Shown piece after piece: positions 7,909 through 14,399 of a stretch of 18,791 nt of DNA (its first letter is position 1; each line of letters begins with the position of its first letter). Position numbers and translations under genes: made by a program. Under the pieces are notes generated by a model. The model saw only the letters and a list, made by a program, of their open reading frames with translations, did not search any database and was not told the DNA's origin. Source of the DNA: an uncultured Ruminococcus sp. (GTDB lineage: Bacteria > Bacillota_A > Clostridia > Oscillospirales > Ruminococcaceae); contig CACZPE010000409.1 in NCBI GenBank assembly GCA_902782875.1, positions 1 to 18,791 of the forward strand, in the 5' to 3' direction.

Positions 7909-9111
7909 TCAGCGGCTTTTCAGATCAACGCATACAACTATCATATTGCCGCTTTTGTCATACATCTTTGAGGATATCGTCTTGCACTTCCTGCCTGTGG
8001 CATTTGATACATACCAGCCTGAAATGAAGGGATCCTCTATCCTTTCCTTTATTGCATAAAAATAATTTTTTATATCGTGATTAACGCCCTTTATGGCAGG
8101 GGTGCAGCCCTTCGGTATCTTTGTATCCTTTGCCATGACGGTGTCGGTTATCTGAAATCCCCTGCTGTCTATAAGAAAGGCGCATTCTATCTCATCATGC
8201 TCGCTGACATACTCCCGCAGCTCGCTGTCATAATCCGTGCCCTCCATGCATGAAAGGCGGTTGACAAGATCGTATATTATGCGCTTGTAGCTCTCAACGC
8301 GCATATTCGCGACGGTCTCGTTGTTCTTGGTGGAGATATTCAGCCGCCTTGCGGCATCCTCAACACGCAGCCTTGCCTCGTTGGAAAAGAGGTAGTTGAA
8401 CTGCTCGGGTCTCTGGAAATAGAAGCCCTGGAAGTAGTCAACGCCCATAATCATACAGGTTATGACTTCATCCACGCGCTCTACGCCCTCTGCGACAGTC
8501 ATGGCGCCTATCTTCTTCGCGGTGTTTATCACCGAGCGGAAGGCCTCCTGCCTGTATTTATCGGTATCTATCCCCGATACGACACTGCGGTCTATCTTGA
8601 TTATATCGGGATTTATAAGCATAACGCGGTTTATCGTGTCGAGCCCCTCGTCTACATTGTCAAGGGCTATGAGCATACCCCTCGAACGGTAATGATCCGC
8701 AAACATCATAAGATCATACGGGTCCTTCATCACCGCAGAAAGCTCAAGAATTATATTCTGCGGTGATATCCTGTTGTCCGCCGCAGTCTTGAGTATATCA
8801 TCGGTGCGCGCATGCTCGCTGTTTAGCAGCTCGGGCGCGCAGTTGAGGAAAAGCGCGGGAGCGCTGCCCTGTGCGGAGAAGGCTCTCATGGCCTTTTCCC
8901 TGCATATCCTGTCGAGCCTTGCAATGCATGAATTCTCTCTTGCATAGTCAAACAGCGGTATCGGCGGTATCAGCTCCTCGCCGGACACACCTCTTGACAA
9001 AGCCTCAAGACCTATATATTTCTGGGTATTCAGCGAATAGACAGGCTGAAATTCTGTTATTATATTCTCGTTCTCTATTATATCCCTGAGCTTTTCCGGA
9101 GCAAATTTCAC
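7909..9111 (-). CDS. EAL-domain protein, degenerate loop 6, with C-terminal sensor-like domain
   Basis: Residues ~1-240 form an EAL (cyclic-di-GMP phosphodiesterase) domain. Most catalytic positions remain: Glu36 (GLEALSR), Asn90 (LFLNCAPE), Glu123 (IILELSA), Asp151, Lys172 (IKIDRS), Glu208 (VAEGVER) and Gln228 (FQGFYF). The usual DDFGTGYSS loop instead reads DNVDEGLDT, so the second metal-binding Asp is Asn152, and the ELTE glutamate is Ala126. Hydrolysis may be weak or lost, leaving a c-di-GMP sensor. Residues ~275-400 look like a PAS/Cache-type signal domain (FISGWYVSNATGRKC, then IVVCVDL). GTG start at 9111 with GGGGAG seven bases upstream. It lies 29 bp before the helicase gene. Confidence 0.88.
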   Translation of the reverse strand: MKFAPEKLRDIIENENIITEFQPVYSLNTQKYIGLEALSRGVSGEELIPPIPLFDYARENSCIARLDRICREKAMRAFSAQGSAPALFLNCAPELLNSEHARTDDILKTAADNRISPQNIILELSAVMKDPYDLMMFADHYRSRGMLIALDNVDEGLDTINRVMLINPDIIKIDRSVVSGIDTDKYRQEAFRSVINTAKKIGAMTVAEGVERVDEVITCMIMGVDYFQGFYFQRPEQFNYLFSNEARLRVEDAARRLNISTKNNETVANMRVESYKRIIYDLVNRLSCMEGTDYDSELREYVSEHDEIECAFLIDSRGFQITDTVMAKDTKIPKGCTPAIKGVNHDIKNYFYAIKERIEDPFISGWYVSNATGRKCKTISSKMYDKSGNMIVVCVDLKSR

Positions 9112-9133
9112 GGACTATCTCCCCTGTCGGTAT

Positions 9134-9550
9134 TTATTTGTGTTTCCTTCCGGTATTCATCGGGTCCTCTGTAGTCAGCTTCTCATTGTCAAGGAGTTTT
9201 GTCACGGTGGTATCCTGCCCCGCAAGCTTTATGCATATGCGGTTATACTGTCTGTACATGGCCTGCACGGCGTTCTCTATGAAGAAATAGTATGACAGAT
9301 AGGCAAAGCAGAGTATCAGCAGCAGACCGTTTACTATCATGATAGCGGTGATGTTGCTCAGAAAATATATCACAAAGCCTATGAACATGAGTATGCAGCA
9401 CATTATCGTCACCATAAGATGGATGAGCCTTTCGTGCTGAATGAACTGTATCTGCACCAGATGCTCCCTTCTGAGAGCTTCAAGATCGGTGCTGTCATCG
9501 CCGAGGGCTGCCTCGGTATTCTTCATATATGTCTTTATATATCCGCCCAC
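9134..9550 (-). CDS. Small membrane protein with two transmembrane helices, unknown function
   Basis: I do not recognise a family. About 35 N-terminal polar residues with an acidic stretch (DDSTDLEALRREH) precede two hydrophobic helices (LIHLMVTIMCCILMFIGFVI and IMIVNGLLLILCFAYLSYYF), then a polar tail of about 45 residues. This predicts a hairpin in the membrane with both ends in the cytoplasm. An open frame runs back to 9628, but the promoter -10 box lies at 9579-9584. The GTG at 9550 has GGGGGAG five bases upstream and is the best start (138 residues). It is the first gene of the operon, 22 bp before the EAL gene, so a membrane anchor or partner for the EAL protein is a reasonable guess. 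Confidence 0.75.
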   Translation of the reverse strand: MGGYIKTYMKNTEAALGDDSTDLEALRREHLVQIQFIQHERLIHLMVTIMCCILMFIGFVIYFLSNITAIMIVNGLLLILCFAYLSYYFFIENAVQAMYRQYNRICIKLAGQDTTVTKLLDNEKLTTEDPMNTGRKHK

Positions 9551-9578
9551 ACATACTCCCCCAATATACATATACTTT

Positions 9579-9607
9579 ATCATAACATATTTTTGCGGAT
9601 ATTTCAA
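9579..9607 (-). promoter_or_regulatory. Strong SigA-type promoter for the six-gene EAL/helicase operon
   Basis: On the minus strand TTGAAA (9607-9602) and TATGAT (9584-9579) are separated by 17 bp. The start point would be near 9572, about 22 bases before the GTG at 9550. It is the only good promoter found upstream of the run of genes ending at 3301. Confidence 0.85.
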
Positions 9608-9642
9608 GAGATTTTTTAACATAAACACAGACAGTTTTTTAC

Positions 9643-9709
9643 AAAGATGTATTTTACCGCAAAGGTTTCTTTTCCACGTACATCTTTTGCTATAGGTTTG
9701 GCTTATAGC
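9643..9709. promoter_or_regulatory. Inverted repeats in the divergent intergenic region
   Basis: AAAGATGTA (9643-9651) and TACATCTTT (9679-9687) are perfect 9-bp inverted arms 27 bp apart. GCTATA (9690-9695) and TATAGC (9704-9709) form a second, smaller pair. They lie between the minus-strand promoter at 9579-9607 and the cysK promoter. No T-run makes either one a terminator. Possible regulator-binding or RNA structures; function unknown. Confidence 0.4.
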
Positions 9710-9724
9710 GAACTATAAAAAAGC

Positions 9725-9767
9725 GGTATGTTTCATTTTTCCTATACCCCTTGAAAATGATATACCG
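9725..9767. promoter_or_regulatory. Three GGTAT/ATACC half-sites over the cysK promoter
   Basis: GGTAT at 9725-9729, ATACC at 9744-9748 and ATACC at 9763-9767 are spaced 19 bases apart start to start. The last lies between the -35 and -10 boxes. The even spacing near two helical turns would suit a multimeric regulator of cysteine synthesis. Half-sites are only five bases, so confidence is low. Confidence 0.3.
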
Positions 9768-9779
9768 TTGTGATATACT
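9751..9779 (+). promoter_or_regulatory. SigA-type promoter of cysK
   Basis: TTGAAA (9751-9756) and TATACT (9774-9779) are 17 bp apart. The start point would be near 9786, leaving a leader of about 30 bases. That is too short for a T-box or S-box riboswitch, so control would be by protein. Confidence 0.82.
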
Positions 9780-9816
9780 TTCAGACATAGAATAAATATC
9801 GGAAAGGACGATACAT

Positions 9817-10746
9817 ATGAAAATAGCAAAGACAGTATCCGATCTCGTCGGAAGGACACCGCTCATAGAGTTTGAGAACATAGAAAAAGAATTCGGCCTT
9901 GAGGCAAAGCTTGTCGGCAAGCTTGAGCTCTTCAACCCTGCAGGCAGCATCAAGGACAGAATCGCCAAGGCTATGATAGAGGATGCCGAGCAGAGAGGCG
10001 TACTGAAAAAGGGCAACACCATCATTGAGCCCACAAGCGGCAACACAGGCATAGGCCTTGCTTCCGTAGCAGCTGCAAAGGGCTACCGTCTTATCATAAC
10101 CATGCCCGAGACGATGAGCATAGAGCGCAGGAACCTTATGAAGGCATACGGCGCAGAGCTCGTTCTCACCGAGGGCGCAAAAGGTATGAAGGGCGCAATA
10201 GCAAAGGCTGAGGAGCTGGCAAAGGAGATCGAGGGCAGCTTCATCCCCTCACAGTTCACCAACCCCGCAAACCCCCGCATACACGAAGCCACCACAGGCG
10301 TTGAGATATGGGATGATACCGACGGCACAGTTGATATATTCGTTGCAGGCGTCGGCACAGGCGGCACCCTGACAGGCGTCGGCAAATATCTCAAGAGCAG
10401 GAATCCCGATGTAAAGGTAGTAGCTGTAGAGCCCGCGGATTCCCCTGTTCTCTCCCAGGGCAGGGCAGGCGCTCACAAGATCCAGGGTATCGGCGCAGGC
10501 TTTGTGCCCGAGACTCTTGATACAAGCGTATACGATGAGATAATCACCGTTGCCAACGATGATGCATTCAATACAGGCAGACTCTCCGCAAGAAAGGAAG
10601 GCGTGCTCATAGGCATATCCTCCGGCGCTGCACTCTATGCGGCTATACAGCTTGCAAAGCGTCCCGAGAATAAGGGCAAGACGATAGTTGCGGTACTTCC
10701 CGACACAGGCGAGAGATACCTTTCCACACCGATGTTCAGCGAATGA
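9817..10746 (+). CDS. cysK: Cysteine synthase A (O-acetylserine sulfhydrylase)
   Basis: PLP enzyme that makes cysteine from O-acetylserine and sulfide. The 309 residues are the normal length. PAGSIKDR carries the PLP lysine (Lys46). TSGNTG (73-78) binds the substrate carboxylate, GVGTGGT (178-184) the PLP phosphate, and the GISSGA segment (267-271) supplies the ring-nitrogen serine. GGAAAGGA sits eight bases before the ATG. The gene has its own promoter and a perfect terminator, so it is a single-gene unit. It lies beside mtaD-ahcY, which release homocysteine, making a small sulfur amino-acid cluster. A role as homocysteine-linked cystathionine beta-synthase is possible in this fold, but the sequence reads as CysK. 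Confidence 0.95.
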   Translation: MKIAKTVSDLVGRTPLIEFENIEKEFGLEAKLVGKLELFNPAGSIKDRIAKAMIEDAEQRGVLKKGNTIIEPTSGNTGIGLASVAAAKGYRLIITMPETMSIERRNLMKAYGAELVLTEGAKGMKGAIAKAEELAKEIEGSFIPSQFTNPANPRIHEATTGVEIWDDTDGTVDIFVAGVGTGGTLTGVGKYLKSRNPDVKVVAVEPADSPVLSQGRAGAHKIQGIGAGFVPETLDTSVYDEIITVANDDAFNTGRLSARKEGVLIGISSGAALYAAIQLAKRPENKGKTIVAVLPDTGERYLSTPMFSE

Positions 10747-10752
10747 TCATAC

Positions 10753-10779
10753 ACAGGGCGGATATCCGCCCTGTTTTTT
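10753..10779 (+). terminator. Intrinsic terminator of cysK
   Basis: ACAGGGCGGAT pairs perfectly with ATCCGCCCTGT and is followed by a run of T. It lies just after the cysK stop at 10746 and isolates cysK from mtaD. Confidence 0.95.
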
Positions 10780-10792
10780 GTCACGCGGGACT

Positions 10793-10811
10793 GCTCAACC
10801 ACTGGTTGAGC
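10793..10811. promoter_or_regulatory. Perfect 19-bp palindrome upstream of the mtaD promoter
   Basis: GCTCAACCA, a central C, then TGGTTGAGC form two perfect 9-bp arms. It sits 28 bp before the -35 box of mtaD, an activator-like position. No T-run follows, so it is not a terminator. Probably a dimeric regulator site, or else a DNA or RNA hairpin. Confidence 0.5.
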
Positions 10812-10839
10812 CGCACAGTGTTTTTCTATACGCGGTTTA

Positions 10840-10869
10840 TTGACAAACAGCACTATGATATGATAATAT
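10840..10869 (+). promoter_or_regulatory. Promoter of mtaD-ahcY
   Basis: TTGACA (10840-10845) and TAATAT (10864-10869) are 18 bp apart. Transcription would start near 10876, only about 30 bases before the ATG at 10907, so there is no room for a SAM or SAH riboswitch. Confidence 0.75.
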
Positions 10870-10884
10870 AATGGTATATGTTTT

Positions 10885-10900
10885 AAGGAAAGGACTTTCC
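10885..10900 (+). promoter_or_regulatory. Ribosome site of mtaD inside a small inverted repeat
   Basis: AAGGAAAGGA is followed by CTTTCC. GGAAA and TTTCC can pair around a GGAC loop, exposing the second GGA. The linear distance from that GGA to the ATG at 10907 is 12 bases, longer than usual. Confidence 0.4.
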
Positions 10901-10906
10901 GCAAAA

Positions 10907-12172
10907 ATGGATACTATTATAAAAAATGTACTTATATACACCGAAAACGGCAATATCCACGGGGATATATTCATAAAGGGCAATACCATCGCCGCAGTCG
11001 GGGATATACCCGATGACCTTGTGGCCGACAAAGTCATTGACGGCTCTTCAAAGCTTGCCATACCCGGTCTGATAAACTGCCACACACATTCATATATGTC
11101 CCTTTTCCGCAATATAGCGGACGATCTGACATTCGGCGACTGGCTCTTCGGCGCGATCATGCCAAAAGAGGACAGACTCACCTATGAAGATGCCGAAGCA
11201 GGCGCGATGCTCTCGTGTATGGAGATGATAAAGAGCGGTACCACCTGCTTTATGGATATGCACATGTTCCCGATGATATCCGCAGAGGCGGCTCATACTC
11301 TCGGTATGAGAGCGGTGATGACCAGAGGTCTCACAGGTGCAGACAGAAACGATGAGGGCGGCCAGCGCAGATACAACGAGCATATGGCAGAGCGGGAAAG
11401 ATACGCGGATGACCCGAGGATATCCTTCAGACTCGCGCCCCATGCGATATACACCTGCGGCGATGACTATCTGAGATTTCTTATCGAAAAGGCTCACGAA
11501 ACAGGACAGGGATTTCATATACACCTGTCCGAATCACGCACGGAGATCGAGAACTGCATGAAGGAGCACGGCTGTTCACCCGTGGAATATCTCGATTCCA
11601 TCGGATTTTTCGATATACCCACCTGTGCTGCCCACTGTGTGCATCTTACTGACAGGGATATAGAGATACTGCGTGACAGGCACGTAAATGTGATACACAA
11701 CCCGAGAAGCAACCTGAAGCTTGCAAACGGCATCGCACCCGTTGCAAAGATGATGAAAAGCGGTGTGAACGTGTGTCTCGGCACTGACAGCCAGGCATCG
11801 AACAACGATCTGAACATGTTTACCGAGATGGGCTTTGCCGCTCTGCTGCAGAAGGGTGTGACCGAGGATCCTGTTGTATGCTCCGCGCAGGAAACGGTGA
11901 GAATGGCCACGGCAAACGGTGCTGCAGCACTCGGCATAAACAGCGGAGTAATTGCCTGCGGAAAGCTGGCGGATATAGTTCTCCTCGATCTTTCCCAGAC
12001 AGCATACTGCCCGAAGAACGATCTGAGAAGCGCCCTTGTATACTCCTCGGGCGGAATGAAGGCTGATACCGTGATAATAGACGGCGAAACTGTACTCGAA
12101 CACGGCGTTCTTACAAATGCCGACGAAGAAAAGATATATCACGACGCTCAGAGAGCGGCGGACAAGTTTTGA
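10907..12172 (+). CDS. mtaD: 5'-methylthioadenosine / S-adenosylhomocysteine deaminase
   Basis: Zinc-dependent amidohydrolase that deaminates S-adenosylhomocysteine to S-inosylhomocysteine (and methylthioadenosine to methylthioinosine). The 421 residues show the metal site in order: HTH (His59, His61), HIHLSES (His204, His206, Glu209), a conserved His in AAHCVH (His243) and GTDSQASNN (Asp294). I place the start at the ATG at 10907. An in-frame ATG at 10871 lies at the -10 box and would precede the transcript. The product MDTIIKNVLIYTENG begins like known family members. ahcY follows 17 bp later, so the two products act in sequence on SAM-derived by-products. Other nucleoside deaminases of this fold are possible but less likely. 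Confidence 0.9.
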   Translation: MDTIIKNVLIYTENGNIHGDIFIKGNTIAAVGDIPDDLVADKVIDGSSKLAIPGLINCHTHSYMSLFRNIADDLTFGDWLFGAIMPKEDRLTYEDAEAGAMLSCMEMIKSGTTCFMDMHMFPMISAEAAHTLGMRAVMTRGLTGADRNDEGGQRRYNEHMAERERYADDPRISFRLAPHAIYTCGDDYLRFLIEKAHETGQGFHIHLSESRTEIENCMKEHGCSPVEYLDSIGFFDIPTCAAHCVHLTDRDIEILRDRHVNVIHNPRSNLKLANGIAPVAKMMKSGVNVCLGTDSQASNNDLNMFTEMGFAALLQKGVTEDPVVCSAQETVRMATANGAAALGINSGVIACGKLADIVLLDLSQTAYCPKNDLRSALVYSSGGMKADTVIIDGETVLEHGVLTNADEEKIYHDAQRAADKF

Positions 12173-12189
12173 CACAACGGAGGTAAACC

Positions 12190-13446
12190 ATGTCTGAAAT
12201 AAGAGATATAAACCTGTATGAATCGGGCGAAAGAAAGATACAGTGGGTAAAGCAGAATATGCCCCTGCTCCGCTCGATAGAAAAGGAATTTTCGGGCTCA
12301 AAGCCCTTTGACGGCCTTAAAGTTGCCCTTTCGGTTCACCTTGAGGCAAAGACCGCATATCTGTGCAGGGTATTTGCCGCAGGCGGCGCGCAGATGTACG
12401 TGACAGGCTCAAACCCCCTGTCCACACAGGATGATATAGCCGCAGCCCTCGTACACGGCTCGGACGAGGCAAAGCCCATGGAGGTATTCGCATGGCACGG
12501 CGCTACCGATGAGGAATACCACAGACATATAAGCAGAGTTGTGGAGATCGGCCCCAATATAATAATAGATGACGGCGGAGATCTTGTAAATCTCATACAT
12601 ACCGAATACAGAGAGCTTATCCCGGGTGTGATCGGCGGCTGTGAAGAGACCACCACAGGCATAATAAGACTCATTGCGATGAACAGGGCCAATGAGCTCG
12701 AGTTCCCGATGGTACTTGTCAACAACGCCGACTGCAAGCATCTCTTCGACAACCGCTACGGCACAGGCCAGTCGGTATGGGACGGCATCAACCGCACCAC
12801 AAACCTTATCGTTGCCGGCAAGAATGTAGTCGTTGCAGGCTACGGATGGTGCGGCAAGGGCGTTGCGATGCGTGCAAAGGGCCTCGGCGCCGAGGTCATC
12901 GTGACCGAGGTAGACCCGATAAAGGCAATGGAAGCTATTATGGACGGCTTCAAGGTAATGCCCATGACAGAGGCTGCTAAATACGGCGATTTCTTCGTCA
13001 CCGTTACAGGCTGCGACGCTGTCATCACGGAGAAGTCCTTTGCCAATATGAAGGACGGCGCTATATGCTGCAACGCAGGACACTTTGACTGCGAGGTGGA
13101 CGTGAAGTGGCTGCGTGAGAATGCTGTGCGCTCGTGGGAGGCAAGGAACAATATCCAGGGCTATGAGCTTTCCGACGGCAGAAGGATATATATCATAGCG
13201 GAGGGCAGGCTCGTGAACCTCGCTGCAGGCGACGGCCATCCCGCAGAGATCATGGATATGTCCTTTGCGGTGCAGGCTATGAGTGCGGCATATCTTGTGA
13301 AGAACAAGGGCAGGCTCACTGAAAAGATAATAGATGTACCCCGTGAGGTGGATCTTGAGATCGCATCAAGAAAGCTCGCGGCATGGGGCGTAGAGATAGA
13401 TCATCTCACAAAGGAACAGGAAGAATACCTCAACAAGGGGCTCTGA
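12190..13446 (+). CDS. ahcY: AhcY-family hydrolase, likely S-inosylhomocysteine hydrolase
   Basis: NAD-dependent hydrolase of the SAH hydrolase family, 418 residues. Conserved against the human enzyme (from memory): His50, the DDGGD Asp128, EETTTG, Lys183 and Asp187 (DCKHLFDN), the NAD loop GYGWCGKG (217-224), and His298 in NAGHFD. Differences: human adenine contacts Thr57 and Glu59 are Glu52 and Lys54 here (VHLEAKTA), Met351 is Asp348 (AAGDGHP), and the C-terminal Lys/Tyr tail that reaches the neighbouring subunit's NAD is absent. The protein ends EEYLNKGL, like the short archaeal/Thermotoga type. Next to mtaD this fits a hydrolase of S-inosylhomocysteine, releasing inosine and homocysteine. 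GGAGG precedes the ATG by six bases. Confidence 0.9.
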   Translation: MSEIRDINLYESGERKIQWVKQNMPLLRSIEKEFSGSKPFDGLKVALSVHLEAKTAYLCRVFAAGGAQMYVTGSNPLSTQDDIAAALVHGSDEAKPMEVFAWHGATDEEYHRHISRVVEIGPNIIIDDGGDLVNLIHTEYRELIPGVIGGCEETTTGIIRLIAMNRANELEFPMVLVNNADCKHLFDNRYGTGQSVWDGINRTTNLIVAGKNVVVAGYGWCGKGVAMRAKGLGAEVIVTEVDPIKAMEAIMDGFKVMPMTEAAKYGDFFVTVTGCDAVITEKSFANMKDGAICCNAGHFDCEVDVKWLRENAVRSWEARNNIQGYELSDGRRIYIIAEGRLVNLAAGDGHPAEIMDMSFAVQAMSAAYLVKNKGRLTEKIIDVPREVDLEIASRKLAAWGVEIDHLTKEQEEYLNKGL

Positions 13447-13455
13447 TATCACAGC

Positions 13456-13479
13456 AAAACGGCAGCGATGCCGTTTTTT
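13456..13479 (+). terminator. Intrinsic terminator of mtaD-ahcY
   Basis: AACGGCA pairs with TGCCGTT around a GCGA tetraloop, followed by a T-run. It starts ten bases after the ahcY stop. Confidence 0.93.
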
Positions 13480-13490
13480 GCTTATAGATT

Positions 13491-13574
13491 CTAGGGTTCA
13501 GGGTCTAGGGGATAGGGTTTAGTGCGTGCTTCGCCCGAAGTACTATACCCTGAACCCTATACCCTAAACCCTAA
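13491..13574. repeat. Telomere-like heptamer array as an inverted repeat around a hairpin
   Basis: Two 32-base arms (13491-13522 and 13543-13574) are inverted copies matching at about 25 of 32 positions. Each arm is 4.5 degenerate heptamers of the form (T/A/C)(T/C)AGGGT, close to TTTAGGG. Between them GTGCTTCG pairs with CGAAGTAC with one mismatch. The left arm has four G-runs of three or more on the plus strand; the right arm has four on the minus strand. Both could fold as G-quadruplexes, and the whole could form a cruciform. It fills most of the 208-bp gap between the ahcY terminator and the response regulator. No open frame covers it. Confidence 0.85.
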
Positions 13575-13625
13575 AAAAATACAATAAAAATATCCCGAGG
13601 ATATACAAAGGACACATCGCTGTGT

Positions 13626-13631
13626 TATGAT
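13626..13631 (+). promoter_or_regulatory. Candidate -10 box of the two-component operon
   Basis: TATGAT lies 24 bases before the response-regulator ATG at 13655. No convincing -35 hexamer sits at the right distance, so the promoter may need an activator, for example the regulator itself. Confidence 0.35.
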
Positions 13632-13654
13632 ATCTGCAGAAAGAGAGGAAAACT

Positions 13655-14323
13655 ATGAGTTACACGGCTTTGCTCGTTGAGGACGATGCACAGATAAGGG
13701 AGATCATATCGGACTATTTTACAGGGAAAGATATAAATATAGTCACTGCCGCCGACGGCGGAGAGGGACTCGATATGATACACGAGCGTGAATTTGACGT
13801 CATCATGCTCGATATTATGCTCCCGGGGGCTGACGGCTTTACACTGTGCAGAGAGATACGCAGGAAAAGCGATGTGCCCGTCCTGTTCCTTACTGCAAGA
13901 GGAAGCGATGAGGACATAATCCGCGGATATGACCTCGGCTGTGATGACTATATAGTAAAGCCTTTCTCTCTCGCCGCACTGTACGGCAAGCTTTCCGCCC
14001 TTATAAAGAGAGTGCAGAATGCCCCTGCGGACAAAAGACTGGTCTGCGGGAATATAACTCTCGACCCCGTGACCTTCACGGTGACGGCGGAGGGCAGCGA
14101 AATAGAGCTTCCCCCAAAGGAATACGCCCTGTTAAGATACCTTATGGAGCATACCAACTGGGTCATAGACCGCGACACGCTCCTTGACAGGATATGGGGC
14201 GAGGATTACTACGGCTCTGACAGAGTCGTGGACAACCACATCAAGAAGCTCAGAAAGGCGCTCGGCAGTGCAGGCGCACAGATAAAGACCGTCATAGGCG
14301 GCGGATACAAGATCACAGGATAG
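13655..14323 (+). CDS. OmpR/PhoB-family response regulator
   Basis: Cytoplasmic DNA-binding half of a two-component system, 222 residues. The receiver domain (about 1-118) has the acidic pair Glu9-Asp10, the phosphoacceptor Asp53 in MLDIMLPGADG, the switch threonine in FLTAR and the lysine in VKPF. The winged helix (about 125-222) has LPPKEYALLRYL, the recognition segment DRVVDNHIKKLRKAL and the closing IGGGYKI hairpin. AGAGAGG precedes the ATG by six bases. The histidine kinase gene follows after 76 bp holding a large hairpin. Target genes are unknown. Confidence 0.94.
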   Translation: MSYTALLVEDDAQIREIISDYFTGKDINIVTAADGGEGLDMIHEREFDVIMLDIMLPGADGFTLCREIRRKSDVPVLFLTARGSDEDIIRGYDLGCDDYIVKPFSLAALYGKLSALIKRVQNAPADKRLVCGNITLDPVTFTVTAEGSEIELPPKEYALLRYLMEHTNWVIDRDTLLDRIWGEDYYGSDRVVDNHIKKLRKALGSAGAQIKTVIGGGYKITG

Positions 14324-14324
14324 T

Positions 14325-14382
14325 GCGGGATGAAACCCTTTTCGGTATGGCCTTCCATGTCACCCGAAGGGAACATCCCCGC
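14325..14382 (+). other. Three-tier intercistronic RNA hairpin
   Basis: Nested complementary arms lie between regulator and kinase. GCGGGATG (14325-14332) pairs with CATCCCCGC (14374-14382, one bulge). CCCTTTTCGG (14336-14345) pairs with CCGAAGGG (14364-14371) with a two-base bulge. ATGG (14347-14350) pairs with CCAT (14355-14358) around CCTT. There is no T-run, so it does not look like a terminator. The kinase ribosome site (GAGG) is 3' of it and left free. It may act as an mRNA-processing or stability element setting the regulator-to-kinase ratio. Confidence 0.65.
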
Positions 14383-14399
14383 TCAGACGAGGTACAACT

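Noticed and set aside
10808..10906. SAM or SAH riboswitch upstream of mtaD
   Set aside because: The predicted transcript start near 10876 leaves about 30 bases of leader, too short for any known SAM/SAH aptamer.
12409..13239. 276-codon minus-strand open frame
   Set aside because: Antisense to ahcY; Cys/His/Tyr-rich low-likelihood composition and no start signal.
13491..13574. True chromosome end (telomere)
   Set aside because: The array is degenerate, inverted about a hairpin and flanked on both sides by ordinary operons, so it is internal.
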